The position numbers and the translations under genes are program-made. 64,000 nt of DNA from Azolla caroliniana. Lineage: Eukaryota; Polypodiophyta. Position 1 is the first letter of the stretch. The number at the start of each line of letters is the position of its first letter. Below are positions 41,643 through 53,314 of this stretch, piece by piece. The stretch spans positions 11,842,001 to 11,906,000 of the forward strand of contig JBHGNT010000014.1 in the NCBI GenBank assembly GCA_043228905.1, in the 5' to 3' direction. Below the pieces are notes generated by a model, which had not been told where the DNA came from, ran no database searches, and was given only the letters and a program-made list of their open reading frames with translations.

Positions 41643-42001
41643 ACACTAGAAATGGAAAGAGAGTTTATATTATAAGAGAGCAAGGATTACAAAGAGTAGG
41701 CTAAGGGGCTACAAACTGGTGTTGAACCGAATGAGTTGTGATGAATGAATAGACACCTATTTATAGGTCCTTATGGAGTATTCTAGAATGTTCTAGAATA
41801 TTTTAGATATTTATGATATTTAATATAATCATGGAATTCCTAGAATGTTCTAGAATACTCTAAATGTCTTGTAATAACTAATAATACATTTATTATAACT
41901 ATACATCATATATGTTACTATAATGGTTAAAGGTCTAACATATAGACCAAGATGTCTTGGGCTCGAATCCTTGTAAGGCCAAAATGTATGTCATCATGAC
42001 A
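41546..42001 (-). repeat. Chr2 3' LTR
   Basis: 456 bp; minus strand TGTCATGATGACATAC to AAGTCACGACA. A (GA)n run lies at about 41601-41640. At 41920-41975 on the plus strand it holds a tRNA-like pair (ATAATGGTTAAAGGT and GGGCTCGAATCC). The pol stop codon lies inside the first bases of this LTR. Confidence 0.8.
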
Positions 42002-45000
42002 TTATCCCCCCTTTTCGATGACGAGTTCCACGAGTCGCAAGACAAGATTTCGGACTTGGCTTATGAGGATATTTGTTGTGAAATGCAACAACCATTTCGG
42101 AGGCATTAGCAAGATTCTCAAGAGGTTCCCATGTTCGATCATTAGGTGTATAACCTAACCAGTCAACCAAATAATACAGTTTGTTGCGAACGATGTTGGA
42201 GTCAAGAATGACAACAACTTCATATTCGGAGCCATACGAAACTTTGATTGGAGGTGGGGGAGATGTAAGACGGCCTGGAATAGAGCTGGTTGTGTACGGC
42301 TCCAAAAGTGAAACATGGAAGACCGAGTGAAGATGCATATGAGGGGGAAGATCAAGGCGAAATGCCACATCATTGATCTTACCAGATATCACATATGGGC
42401 CAAAACGTTGATAATCCAATTTGCAGCAAGGTCGGGTTGTTTTAATGTGACCTTGTAAAAGCCATACTCGATCCCCCACTTGAAACATAGTCGATGAATC
42501 ACGTCGATGACGGTCGATGGTCGACAACCTTCTTTTGAGTGTTTTGAGCATCACATAAATGGTGCAAAAGGATATCTTGAACTTCTTGGAGTCGGGTGAG
42601 CCGATCTTCAGCAGCCGGGTTTGTCGGGAGTTTGGGATGTTCAAGCATAGTCCAACAAGGATGGTACCCAATGTTTGCAAAAAATGGGGAATATCCAGTA
42701 GAAGAATGTTCTGAGTTGTTGTAAGCAAATTCCGCCAAATGTAATAGATCAACCCAATCATCTTGTTGATAGTTGACAAAACAATGAAGATATTGTTCTA
42801 CTGTTTGGTTGGTGCGCTCACTCTGTCCGTTAGTTTCTGGATGGTAGCTAGAAGAGAGTTTGCAAGAAGTATGTAAGAGTTTGAACATGTGCTGCCAAAA
42901 TTTTGAGATGAACTGGGGACCCCGATCACTGATAATATCATCAGGAAGACCATGATGCTGAAACACCTCTCGCATGAGTAACTCGGTTGTCCCTTGGCTC
43001 GTAATGGCCTTTGTGCAAGGAAGAAAATGTGCCATCTTGGTAAAACGATCTACTATCGTGAGAATAGAATCAAAACCCTTGGAAGGTGGTAGATCCATAA
43101 TGAAGTCCACTGAAATAGATTTCCATGGACTCTCAGGAATAGGCATTTGTTGTAATAAGCCATATGGATGATGTCGAGGTTTTTTGGATCGGCAACATGT
43201 ATCACAACTACGAACATAATCCGTAACAAAATGGCGAAGTCGTGGCCACCAATACCTTCGAGAAATTAATGCCAAAGTCTTGTGGATGCCAAAAAGTCCA
43301 GCCATTGGTGCATCATGACATTGTTGCAAGACTTGGAGTCGAGAAGGACCATCAGGCACATATAAGAGATTTTGTCGAAAAAGTAAACCATCATGCCAAT
43401 TATACTGGTTGTAGTCTTGATGAGGATTTTGAGATTGTGAACAAGAAGCACGATCTGGGATAATATGGTTCAGAATATCTTGGGCGAATTCATCAGTCTC
43501 AATATGCTCTCGAATGGAGTCTAGAAGACTTAAATCCTCAGGTGTGTCTATAGCATGAAAAGCCATTAGTCGTAGACGGTCAGGACCCAAGAGGATTTGC
43601 TTCTGACTTTCAAATGCGGCCTCTCCTGGTTGAAGTTCCATATATGAATGCCGAGATAAAGCATCTGCTTTGCCTTGTTGCATCCCAGGGTGATATAGAA
43701 TTACGAAATCAAAACGAGTTAAAAACTGCACCCAACGAGCTTGTCGACGACTCAAGACTCGAGCACTTTGGAAGTACGTTAGATTTTTGTGATCATTATA
43801 GACAATGATTTGTTGAGACGAACCCTCCAAAAAAGGACGCCATTGTTGAAAAGAATCCACAATGGCAAGAAGCTCTTTGTCGTGAATCTCATAGTTGATT
43901 TCTGCAGCTTCGAATTTCCGTGAATGAAAAGCCACAGGGTGCAGTTGGCCATCATTGTTAATCTGGGATAATACGCTTCCTAGTGTGAAGTCAGATGCAT
44001 CAGCTTCCAGTATAAAGCGCTTCAATGGATCAACATGCATCAAAATTGGTGCGGATGTAAATGCTTGCTTTAATCCTTCAAATGTAGAGTTTGCATTTAT
44101 ACTCCACCCAAATGGTTGATTCTTCTATGTCAGTTGAGTGAGGGGCAATACGATCTTTGAATAATCTTTGATGAACTTGCGATAAAAGTTTGCGAACCCT
44201 AAAAAACATTGTACATCTCGCATAGATTGTGGTGTTTGCCAATCCAAAACTGTTTGAACCTTTGCTGGATCCATAGAGATGCCATGTGAAGGGACTATGT
44301 ACCCCAAAAATTCCACTTGACGTTGGTCAAAGCTGCACTTCTCCAATTTTGCATACAGACCATATTCACGCAACCGTTGCAAAGCTTGTCGAACGTGTAT
44401 ATCATGATCCTCTTGAGTTTTTGACTAGATCAAGATATCATCTAGGTAAATTATGACGAAAATATCGAGGAAATCTCAAAAAATGTCATTCGCCATATGT
44501 TGGAAAACTGTTGGTGCATTCGTGAGACCAAATGGCATCACTGTATACTCAAAATGGCCATAGCGAGTACGAAAAGTAGTCTTCCATTCATCCCCAGAAC
44601 GAATTCGAACAAGATTGTAAGCACCTCGAAGATCTAGCTTTGTGAAATACTTAGCTCCATTGAGGCGTTCCAGAAGGCTCGAAATCAATGGTAGAGCATA
44701 TTGGTTTCGAATAGTTACTTTATTCAATCCTCGATAATCCACGACCAGACGAAGCAAACCATCTTTCTTCTTAACGAAAAATATGGGTGCGCCGGCAGGA
44801 GATCTTGAATGCTGGATAAACCCATTTGCCAAGTTCTCATCGATATATTCTCGAAGAACCTCTAACTCCGTGGGTGAAAGGTTATAAATTGGCCCCCATG
44901 GAGGCTCTTTTCCGGGTTGCAAATCAATCGGGCAATCATATGGTCGATGCTCTGGTAGTCTATTGGCCTTCACCTTATCAAAAACATCGGAGAATTCTAT

Positions 45001-45606
45001 ATATTTCTTCGGTAGTTGGACCCCTGATTCTTGCGAGCTCAATGTGGGAGTTGCTAAAACTACGAACACCAACATGTCTTCCTTCCATCCTTCCTCACGT
45101 AATTGATGTATAGAGATTGTCAAAATCTTTTGGAATGTCATATCCTTTCTTGGAGTTTTAAGAGGCTCAGACTGTATTGTGCCTTCTTCAATGGTTCTTT
45201 TTCTCCAATCAATAGTTGGGTTATGTAGCTCAAACCATGGAAGACCAAGAACTAGGGAGTGCTCTGGACTACTAATGATGTTGAATGAGATGACACTAGC
45301 CAAATTGCCTAGGACTACATGAATTGGTTCAAACTCTTCAACTATATCACCTGATGCTATGGGGCGTCCATCAATGACTCCGACTGACACTGGGCTTGGG
45401 AGCTTATGCAACTGAATATTATGCATTACAGCAAACTCACGATCCATGAAACAAGAGTTGGCTCCAGAGTCTAAGAGGGCAGAAGCTGGGACTCGATGGC
45501 ACCTCGATGTGTTAAGCTCAACTTGTGCAGAGAAAACTCGACTAACTTGACTTGATGAAATGGAACCACAACTAGGGACGGACGTTACATGCCTAGGGCT
45601 GTTCAA
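41994..45606 (-). pseudogene. Chr2 pol (protease, RT, RNase H, integrase, chromodomain)
   Basis: One frame from 45606 to about 42540 with stops near 44476, 44430 and 44125, then a frame shift into the chromodomain. Protease [13 protein letters not shown] (about 45480). RT from about 45000 with VIIYLDDILI (about 44440). RNase H LEADASDFTLGSVLSQ (about 44005). Integrase zinc motif (CDTCCRSK), SVDFIMDLP, SDRGPQF and HPETNGQSERTNQ. C-terminal chromodomain at about 42230-42080 (EYEVVVILDS, YYLVDWLGYTPNDRTWEP), which in this family directs insertion to marked chromatin. Catalytic residues are intact, so the loss is through a few point changes. Confidence 0.87.
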
Positions 45607-45862
45607 CCAAATGGCTCCGATTTTGGCCGGACTTACTCGTTTAACACATCATCAAATTGGCTCAAGACATCAAATGTATTTTTATGACAGGGACTACTAG
45701 GCCTACTTGGGTTACGAGAAGGTAGGGCAAAAATTGAGATGGGATTGTCCTGAGCACTTACTTGCTTAACTTGTCGTTGTGGTTTATGTGGACAATTCAC
45801 AACAATATGCCCTGGACCACCACAATAGAGGCATAGACGATTGTTGTCCAGAGGACAGAAAT
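45607..45862 (-). pseudogene. Chr2 gag C-terminus with zinc knuckle
   Basis: Minus strand gives LCLYCGGPGHIVVNCPHKPQ (CCHC knuckle) followed by a linker to protease. Truncated at 45862 by the AthL2 LTR. Confidence 0.75.
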
Positions 45863-46299
45863 GTAAAATTAGGAAATTAGCAAACGCCGAGTCCGAGTAT
45901 CACGGGCCACCAACGGATCGGCTGTGTATTAGGGGAAACGGTATTTAAACGAGGACCAATACCTCAGAGTGGGGGGGAAAGAAAAATATAGGCGGAAGCA
46001 CTAACTTAGTCCATCGTAACTAGATAATCCTGTAAGGTCACCGGCCGTAGGCCGTGTTCTGTAATCCTTTTTTTGTCGCAGTAATATATCTGATTTGTGC
46101 CCATTTTGCTCCATGTGTCTGTGCTTTGGTTCATACCTATGATTTCAGCACCGCCCACGCCTATCAAGATCTCGCTAGTATTTATCTCTGATCATTTTCT
46201 CCCTCACGACGCCTCTGTTACGAGCCTTCACGTACCACGCCCTTGAATACCGATAGCTGCAGATCTATCGAAGGTGTTCAACCAAAGGAACAGGTAACA
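45863..46299 (+). repeat. AthL2 5' LTR
   Basis: 437 bp, TGTAAAATTAGGAAA to CAGGTAACA, nearly the same length as AthL1's LTR. TATA-like GTATTTAAACG near 45950. The start is inferred from the break in Chr2 Gag and from the TGT/ACA ends, because the other LTR is not in the window. Confidence 0.65.
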
Positions 46300-46304
46300 C
46301 AATT

Positions 46305-46321
46305 TGGCACGCTCCGTGGGA
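46305..46321 (+). other. AthL2 primer-binding site (candidate)
   Basis: TGGCACGCTCCGTGGGA, five bases after the LTR. It differs from AthL1's site after TGGC. Confidence 0.5.
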
Positions 46322-46492
46322 CAGTTGTGAGTGCACAGCGAACTTCGTTGAAGGTAACCACCAGCCGCCGTTACGGCGCCCTCTCGCACCACGAGGTCTC
46401 GGCCACCTGCCTGACGCCCTGAGCTAGTCGAAGGAACTTCCGACTCGGCGGTCACTGACCAATCCTTTCCCGAGCAATCAGAGGCTTCCCCA

Positions 46493-47011
46493 GTGCAATC
46501 CTCGCCACTGGACACTCGATCGCAAGTTGATTCACCACCAAAACCCCTGTCGAGCCCTCCGGAGGTCAATCAACCGGAACTAAACCCTTTTCCGGTGCTA
46601 CCAGAAGACCCAGAGTACGACATCATGCCGTACCCATACCCACGATACACCGATGGACCAGACGCGGAGTCACACATCCATGCCTTCATATCCACGTGGC
46701 AGGCCAACCACTCAATGCACCGCCTCACGCCGGCCGAAATCGATGCGTCAAAGATTGCCGAGTTCACACTCTCCCTCGATGGACCGGCCGCACGATGGTA
46801 CTCTCGCCTCGAAATAGGCGAGGCCACCACTTTCCAAATCGTGCGCACAAAGTTCCTTGAACTTTTTCATCGCGAGGTGCCTAAACGGGAACTGCTCCGA
46901 CAATTCTTCTTTATATGCCAGGAACCGCACGAAACGGTCGCGCAATTCACGATCCGGTTCCAGGATCTCTACAGACAAGTGGCCGATGATGTCTTGGCAC
47001 AACATATACCG
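46493..47011 (+). pseudogene. AthL2 gag, part 1
   Basis: Open frame with a Pro-rich leader, then the capsid-like region (HIHAFISTWQANHSMHRLTP, SLDGPAARWYSRLE, VAQFTIRFQDLYRQVADD), clearly homologous to AthL1 Gag. Cut by CopC after the residues AQHIP; the coding sequence resumes at 52364. Confidence 0.82.
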
Positions 47012-47626
47012 TGCAAGGAATAGACCCTTCTATTCACCTTCTTCCCTCGGCCACAACCGAGTAAGCGCGAATCGATGGAGCAGAAAATAGGAACCACACG
47101 GAGAAACAGAACGCGAGTACACAGGGATTAACGTGGAAAACCCTAGACGGGAAAAACCACGGGAGTACAAGACTCCAAACCAACACTATACAGAGAAGTA
47201 TACAATGGCGAGCTGCAAGGCGACGACCTTGAGCTCGCTGTCCTCGCCACAGGCGGCGGAAATACACAGAGGCGTCTACCTCTTCCTCACTCACGCTCTA
47301 TCTCTCTCTCTCTCTCTATCACGGCTGCTCCCTCTTCACTCCTCTTGAGTGAAAAAAACAGAAAAATGATGAGCAACAACAAAACAGTTTGCCCTAAGTC
47401 ATATTTATACTTATATGACTTTGGGCTATTTACAACTGTAGCCTCAGGGGCCCATAGCGAACATATTCACGGATATGTCCCTGCATCCGGATCGCTCTCC
47501 GGGTACATTCGTCATCCGGTACCGAAACCGGGGTCTTCGTCATCCGGATCCGAAACCGAAACCGGGCTCGTCGGCATTCATCTCCGACATCCGACCATCC
47601 CATCCGAAGGGACCGTAATCCCAACA
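47012..47626 (-). repeat. CopC 3' LTR
   Basis: 615 bp; minus strand TGTTGGGATTACGG to TATTCCTTGCA. The short plus- and minus-strand frames within both LTR copies (identical in each) are not genes. Confidence 0.95.
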
Positions 47627-47636
47627 AACTCCCCCT

Positions 47637-50600
47637 TCACTTCGGCATGGGATGTCTCTCCATTCCGATCCTCTTCCGGCATGCTTCCAGCTTGTCGGGT
47701 GTGAGGACCTTGGTCAGCATATCCGACCCGTTCTCGTCCGTGTGGATCTTTGTCAGCACGAACTCCTTGTCTTCTATCCTTTCCCGGATCCAGTGATATC
47801 TTCGCTGGATGTGCTTCGTCCGGGAGTGATAGGCCGCGTTCTTCGCAAGGTGGATTGCACTCTGACTGTCGCAGTAGAGTCGGTACTCCTCCTGTCGGAT
47901 ACCGAGCTCTCTAATGAAGTCCTTCATCCATATTATTTCCTTGCCGGCTTCAACAGCCGCCATGTACTCCGCCTCCGTGGTTGACAGAGCAACCGTCTTC
48001 TGCAGCCTCGACTGCCATGAAACAGCTCCCCCTGCATACGTCATCACATACCCTGATGTGGACCGGCTGGTATCTGCATCAGCCGACATATCCGAATCGG
48101 TAAAGCCGTCGAGTTCAGGCTTTCCGGAGCCGAATCGGAGGCACACATTTGCCGTGCCCTTCAGGTATCGGAGTATCCACTTGGCCGCGTTCCAATGCTC
48201 TTTGCCGGGATTGCTCATGTACCGGCTCACCACTCCGACTGCATATCCGATGTCCGGTCTCGTACACACCATGGCGTACATCAAGCTCCCGACGGCTGAG
48301 GCATACGGCACTTTCATCATATCCTCCTTTTCAGCCTTTGTCTTGGGACTTTGCTTGCTGGACAGCTTGCAGTTTGTCGGGAGGGTCGATCCGACCGGTC
48401 TTGCTTCCGACATGTTGAACCGTTTAAGCACCTTTGTCACGTACTTCTCTTGTGACAGCCACAACTGCTTCTTGCTCCGGTCCCGGATGATGTGCATCCC
48501 TAGTATTTGTCTCGCCGGACCCAGGTCCTTCATTGAGAAGGTTCGGTGAAGAGCCTTCTTCAGCATCCGGATCTTGACCTGGTCCCGTCCGACGATCAAC
48601 ATGTCGTCCACGTACAGGAGGAGTATTAGAAAGTCTCCTCCTTCGAACTTCTTCACAAACACACAGTGGTCGGACTGCGTTTTGAGGTACCCTTCGTCGG
48701 TCATGAAGGAGTCGAACTTCCGGTACCATTGCCGGGGAGCCTGCTTCAGTCCGTAAAGGCTCTTCTTCAACCGGCATACCAGGTGCTCCTTCCCTTTCTT
48801 CTCGAATCCTTCCGGTTGCTGCATGTAGATCTCTTCATCGAGGTCGCCGTGAAGGAATGCTGTCTTCACGTCCATCTGTTCTACCTCGAGGTCCATGCTT
48901 GCCGCTATGCTCAGCACCGTCCGGATGGAGGTCATCTTCACTACCGGGGCAAATATCTCGTCGAAGTCGACGCCCTTCTTCTGCTGAAACCCCTTCACCA
49001 CGATCCTGGCTTTGTATCTCGGGGGGTTTCCGGCATCTCCCGGTTTCAGCTTGAACACCCACTTGTTTCGAAGTGCCCGCTTTCCTTTCGGCAACTCCAC
49101 AAGTTCATATGTGTGGTTCTTATGCAGGGAATCCATCTCGTCCTGCATGGCACTCAACCACCTGCGGCTCTGGGTGTCATGCTTCGCTTCCTCAACGCTC
49201 TCCAGCTCCCCCTCGTCGGTTAGCAACACGTGCTCTGGTTCCGGAAATCTCCGGGGGGCCCTTCTCTCTCTTTGAGGGTATCTCCGTTTCGGAGCTTCGG
49301 TAACCGGTTCTTCCGATTCTTCTTCTTCATCCGAATCCATTTCGGGATCGGGGCCGGTTCCGGTATCGTTTTCATCTACTTCGGCCGGTTCTGTTTCTTC
49401 ACCGTCTTCGGCCGGGTCCTCGAGTACTAACCGGTCCCTTGCCGGTCGGGACTGCTCCTCGTAGAGTTTATCCTCACCGGTCGACTTGGAGCTCTTCATC
49501 TTCTTCTCCGACTCCCAGTCGGCGAGTGTCTTGTCCTCCATAAAGACGATATCTCAACTCCTGAATATCTTCTTGTCGACCGGGTCCCATACTCGGTAGC
49601 CGAACTCGTCGTCGCCGTAACCGAGGAATATGCATGGCCGGGTCTTCGGATCTAGCTTTCCTCTCCGGTCCTTTGCCACATGCACGTATGCGAGACACCC
49701 GAACACCTTCAGATGCCGGTAGGACACTTCCTTACCGGTCCACACTTTCTGCGGCGTGTCTCCGTCCAAAGGTACTAAGGGTGATCTGTTTATCACGTAT
49801 GTCGCCGTCGACATTGCCTCAGCCCAAAACCCCTTGGGTAATTTCACATGCGCCAGCATACTCCGGACCCGCTCCATTATGGTCCGGTTCATCCTCTCGG
49901 CCAGCCCGTTTAGTTCCGGCGTCTTCGGCACAGTAAACTCGAGCCGGATTCCCTTCGAGCGACAGTACTCCTGGAACTGCCCCCGGTATTCCCCTCCGTT
50001 ATCCGCTCGTATCGCTTTCAGCTTCTTGCCGGATTCCCTTTCCACTCTCGCGTGGAGTTCTTTGAAGACGCACAACACTTGGTCCTTTGTCTTCAGCGGT
50101 GCCGTCCACAGCTTCCGGCTGTGATCATCAATGAATGTTACGAAGTACTGGGCTCCGCCATGTGACTTCGTTTCTACCTGACACACATCAGTGTGCACCA
50201 ACTCCAATGGTGCGCTACGTCTCGTCGGTGGCCTTGAGTGGAAGGAGGTTCGGTTCTGCTTACCGGCCAGGCAATCGGTGCACTTCTCCAGGTGCACATG
50301 CTTCACTGGAATAAGGTTGTCTTCTGCAAGCCTCTTCATCCCCTTCTCACTCATGTGACACAGTCTTTTGTGCCACAGCTCACCGGCAGTGTCGGCTGCC
50401 ACATTTAGCTCTTCAGGACATAACCGGGCATTCATCAGGTACAGTGTGTTGTCTTTCCGGGCCCGAGCCACTATCAGGCTCCCCTTGCTGAACTTCATTA
50501 CGCCGTTCCGGATGCTACCTGTGTAGCCTTCATCGTCTAGCCTCCCGGCCGAAATCAGGTTCAATCGAACCTCCGGAACGTGTCGGACATCCTTCAGCAG

Positions 50601-51713
50601 CATTTTGCATCCGGTCGGGGTTGTCAACCACACGTCTCCTATGCCGGCAATCCGGCACGTACCTTCATTCCCCATCCGAACACAGCCATGCTCACCGGCT
50701 GTGTAGGATGAGAAGTATCTTCTCTCCGGGGTCAGGTGGAACGATGCTCCGGAATCGACCACCCAGGTCGTCTCATCGCCGGCAACGTTTAGCTCACCTT
50801 CTTCGGTGATGAGCATGATTTCTTCCTCACTTGCCGCGAGTGCCGTTGTTCCTTTCCGGTCCTGCCCTCGCCGATCCGAACCTCTCCGGTCCGTGGCTCC
50901 CCGGTATGCACCGTTTCTCTCCGGTGACTTCTTCGAGTCGGTGTCGTCGGCTCCGTTGTCTTTTCGGTAATGCCGACAATTCTTTCGGAAGTGCCCCGGC
51001 TTCCCACAGTGGAAGCATGTGGGTCTTCCTCTTGACTACGACCGGGTCCCCGACTTCTCCCGTCTTTGCGGACTCCGGTTCCATTGTCTTCCCCGATCCG
51101 ATTCGGTAAGCAGCGCCTTCGAGTCGGAGGCCGGTTCTTTATCTCTCCGACGCGCTTCTTCGTTCAAAATACTTGTCTTTACCGTTTGCAAGGACAAGTT
51201 ATCTTCTGTGCAGGAGGTGCTGAGAGTCACCACCAAGTTCTCCCAGCTTTCCGGCAATGTACACATCAGGATGATGGCTTGCATTGCATCCTCCAACGGG
51301 AACTTGATCGCCGCAAGCTGATTCACGAATCCCATGAACGTGCTTACGTGTTCCACCATACTCTCGCCGTCCCGGTACTTGAGATTCACTATCTTCCTCA
51401 TCAGGGAGGTCCGGTTCAACGCATTCTTCCTCTCATAGAGGCCCGACAGCTTCTTCCACATCTCATATGCGTTGGTGTCGTTCGCCACATGTTGTAGGAC
51501 GCTTACATCGACATATTGTCGGATCGTCGCTACGGCTTTCCGGTTCAGGAGCTTCCACTCCGACTCAAGTACCCCTTTCGGTATTTCCGACCTGTCAATC
51601 GGTTCGTACAGGTCCCGAACAATCAGAAGATCCTCCATCTTGATCTTCCAGTCGGCGTAATTCTGCGCATTCAGCACCATCATCCCCGGCTGCCCGCTGC
51701 CGCCGCCTTCCAT
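47637..51713 (-). pseudogene. CopC gag-pol polyprotein, two stop codons
   Basis: Single frame of 1,358 codons from ATG 51713 to the stop at 47637-47639, interrupted by TAG at 51038-51036 and TGA at 49556-49554. Order: Gag (VLNAQNYADWKIKMEDLL); zinc knuckle CFHCGKPGHFRKNC about 51000, just after the TAG; protease WVVDSGASFHL about 50760; pre-integrase LWHKRLCHMSEKGMKRL; integrase core with HTDVCQV, RADNGGEY and NGLAERMNR; RT with LLLYVDDMLIVG; RNase H ending in YCDSQSAIHLAKN and SRTKHI. Both stops look like C-to-T changes (CAG or CGA). All catalytic motifs are intact. Copia elements make one polyprotein cut by their own protease. Confidence 0.92.
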
Positions 51714-51728
51714 TTTCTGCAGCAGTTC

Positions 51729-51740
51729 GCTCTGATACCA
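51729..51740 (-). other. CopC primer-binding site
   Basis: Minus strand TGGTATCAGAGC, three bases after the 5' LTR; initiator Met-tRNA type. Confidence 0.93.
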
Positions 51741-51743
51741 ATT

Positions 51744-52358
51744 TGCAAGGAATAGACCCTTCTATTCACCTTCTTCCCTCGGCCACAACCGAGTAAGCGC
51801 GAATCGATGGAGCAGAAAATAGGAACCACACGGAGAAACAGAACGCGAGTACACAGGGATTAACGTGGAAAACCCTAGACGGGAAAAACCACGGGAGTAC
51901 AAGACTCCAAACCAACACTATACAGAGAAGTATACAATGGCGAGCTGCAAGGCGACGACCTTGAGCTCGCTGTCCTCGCCACAGGCGGCGGAAATACACA
52001 GAGGCGTCTACCTCTTCCTCACTCACGCTCTATCTCTCTCTCTCTCTCTATCACGGCTGCTCCCTCTTCACTCCTCTTGAGTGAAAAAAATAGAAAAATG
52101 ATGAGCAACAACAAAACAGTTTGCCCTAAGTCATATTTATACTTATATGACTTTGGGCTATTTACAACTGTAGCCTCAGGGGCCCATAGCGAACATATTC
52201 ACGGATATGTCCCTGCATCCGGATCGCTCTCCGGGTACATTCGTCATCCGGTACCGAAACCGGGGTCTTCGTCATCCGGATCCGAAACCGAAACCGGGCT
52301 CGTCGGCATTCATCTCCGACATCCGACCATCCCATCCGAAGGGACCGTAATCCCAACA
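51744..52358 (-). repeat. CopC 5' LTR
   Basis: 615 bp, matching the 3' LTR except for one visible base. Followed by target duplication TACCG (52359-52363). Confidence 0.95.
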
Positions 52359-52363
52359 TACCG

Positions 52364-53314
52364 GACACTTTCCTGTCCAGTTTACGAGAGCCTCTCCGAA
52401 CGACTCTCGCACTTACAAATTTCGCCAACCATACTATCGAACAAGTCATAGCGCAGGTTCTCGCACTCGATCGGACCCAGCACGACGCGGCCTTGTCGAT
52501 GACATCCTTACAAAACACTCTTCCCCAAGAGGACAATCGATTTCACCAAGCTCTCCAATGCACGGCGTGTTCAGGATCAGGGCACCTGGCCCTCGAATGT
52601 CCCCACCAACCACAATGTCCGATCTGTCAGTCTCGAGCTCACACTGTCGAGCAATGCGAATATAATATGCTGAACCGCACAACGGCGGCACCGGTCCGCC
52701 AGATCGAGCCACGAAATACATACTCTTGATAGGACGAGCGATATGTCTACCGAGACCAGGATAACGACCGACCGCGATCCCCGGGTCGACGACGCTGAGA
52801 CGACGACTACGGACGTGATGACCGCCGTGATCGCTATCACGATGACCGGCACGGTGATTATGCTCGATATGATGACGATCGTGATGACTGGTATGACAGA
52901 CGGAACTCACGCATTGATCGGCTAAACGGCAACCGTAACACATGCAACAATAGAAGACCTAACGACAACCGCCGACGGGACGCTCCTCAAAATGACCAAC
53001 GCAACTCCAACGCACCTCGGAACAACCCACCACCAAACAAGACTGAGAATCAACAACAACAGCTTCCACACACAGACTGAGCGGACACCAGCAGCTCGGC
53101 CAACGTTACATGTTTTAAATGTAACCAACCAGGCCACTACACCATGCAATGTCCAACAACCGACCGTGGCAAGGCACCCGCGGTGAACAGTATCATGGCC
53201 GATGTTTAAACCGTCACTACCCGGAGTAAAGCGTAGACTACATAGTGGCAAATCCAGGATGAAGTCCGTCAGGCAGCAAAAGAATGGATCGACACAGCCA
53301 ATAAAAATAATGTC
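52364..53314 (+). pseudogene. AthL2 gag, part 2
   Basis: Continues Gag after CopC: LREPLRTTLALTNFANHT, then two CCHC knuckles (CTACSGSGHLALEC, CPICQSRAHTVEQC), a stop at 52727-52729, an Arg/Asp/Tyr-rich spacer readable only in shifting frames, a third knuckle near 53108 (CFKCNQPGHYTMQC), and a basic tail. Same plan as AthL1. Confidence 0.78.

Larger units (their letters stand above)
41546..45862 (-). mobile_element. Chr2: chromodomain Ty3/gypsy element, 5' end cut off by AthL2
   Basis: Minus-strand element with 3' LTR (41546-42001), pol with chromodomain, protease and Gag end. At 45863 it meets the AthL2 5' LTR, so the rest of gag and the 5' LTR lie past AthL2, outside the window. Its sequence type (YNNSEHSSTGYSPFFANIGY in integrase, chromodomain ending in DRTWEP) recalls the Tcn1-like chromoviruses of fungi and seed-free plants. 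Confidence 0.85.
47012..52358 (-). mobile_element. CopC: near-intact Ty1/copia element
   Basis: 5,347 bp, minus strand. 615-bp LTRs at 47012-47626 (3') and 51744-52358 (5'), with one visible difference (C versus T in the A-rich stretch near 47351/52091). Target duplication TACCG at 47007-47011 and 52359-52363. Met-tRNA primer-binding site and polypurine tract (GAAGGGGGAG) are present. One long gag-pol frame is broken by only two stop codons, so this is a recent insertion. Confidence 0.95.

Noticed and set aside
47034-47704. Frames in the CopC LTR (also at 51766-52451)
   Set aside because: Same reason: duplicated LTR sequence with no coding signal.
48666-49223. 185-codon plus-strand frame opposite CopC RT
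   Set aside because: Shadow of the minus-strand polyprotein, which has clear RT motifs.
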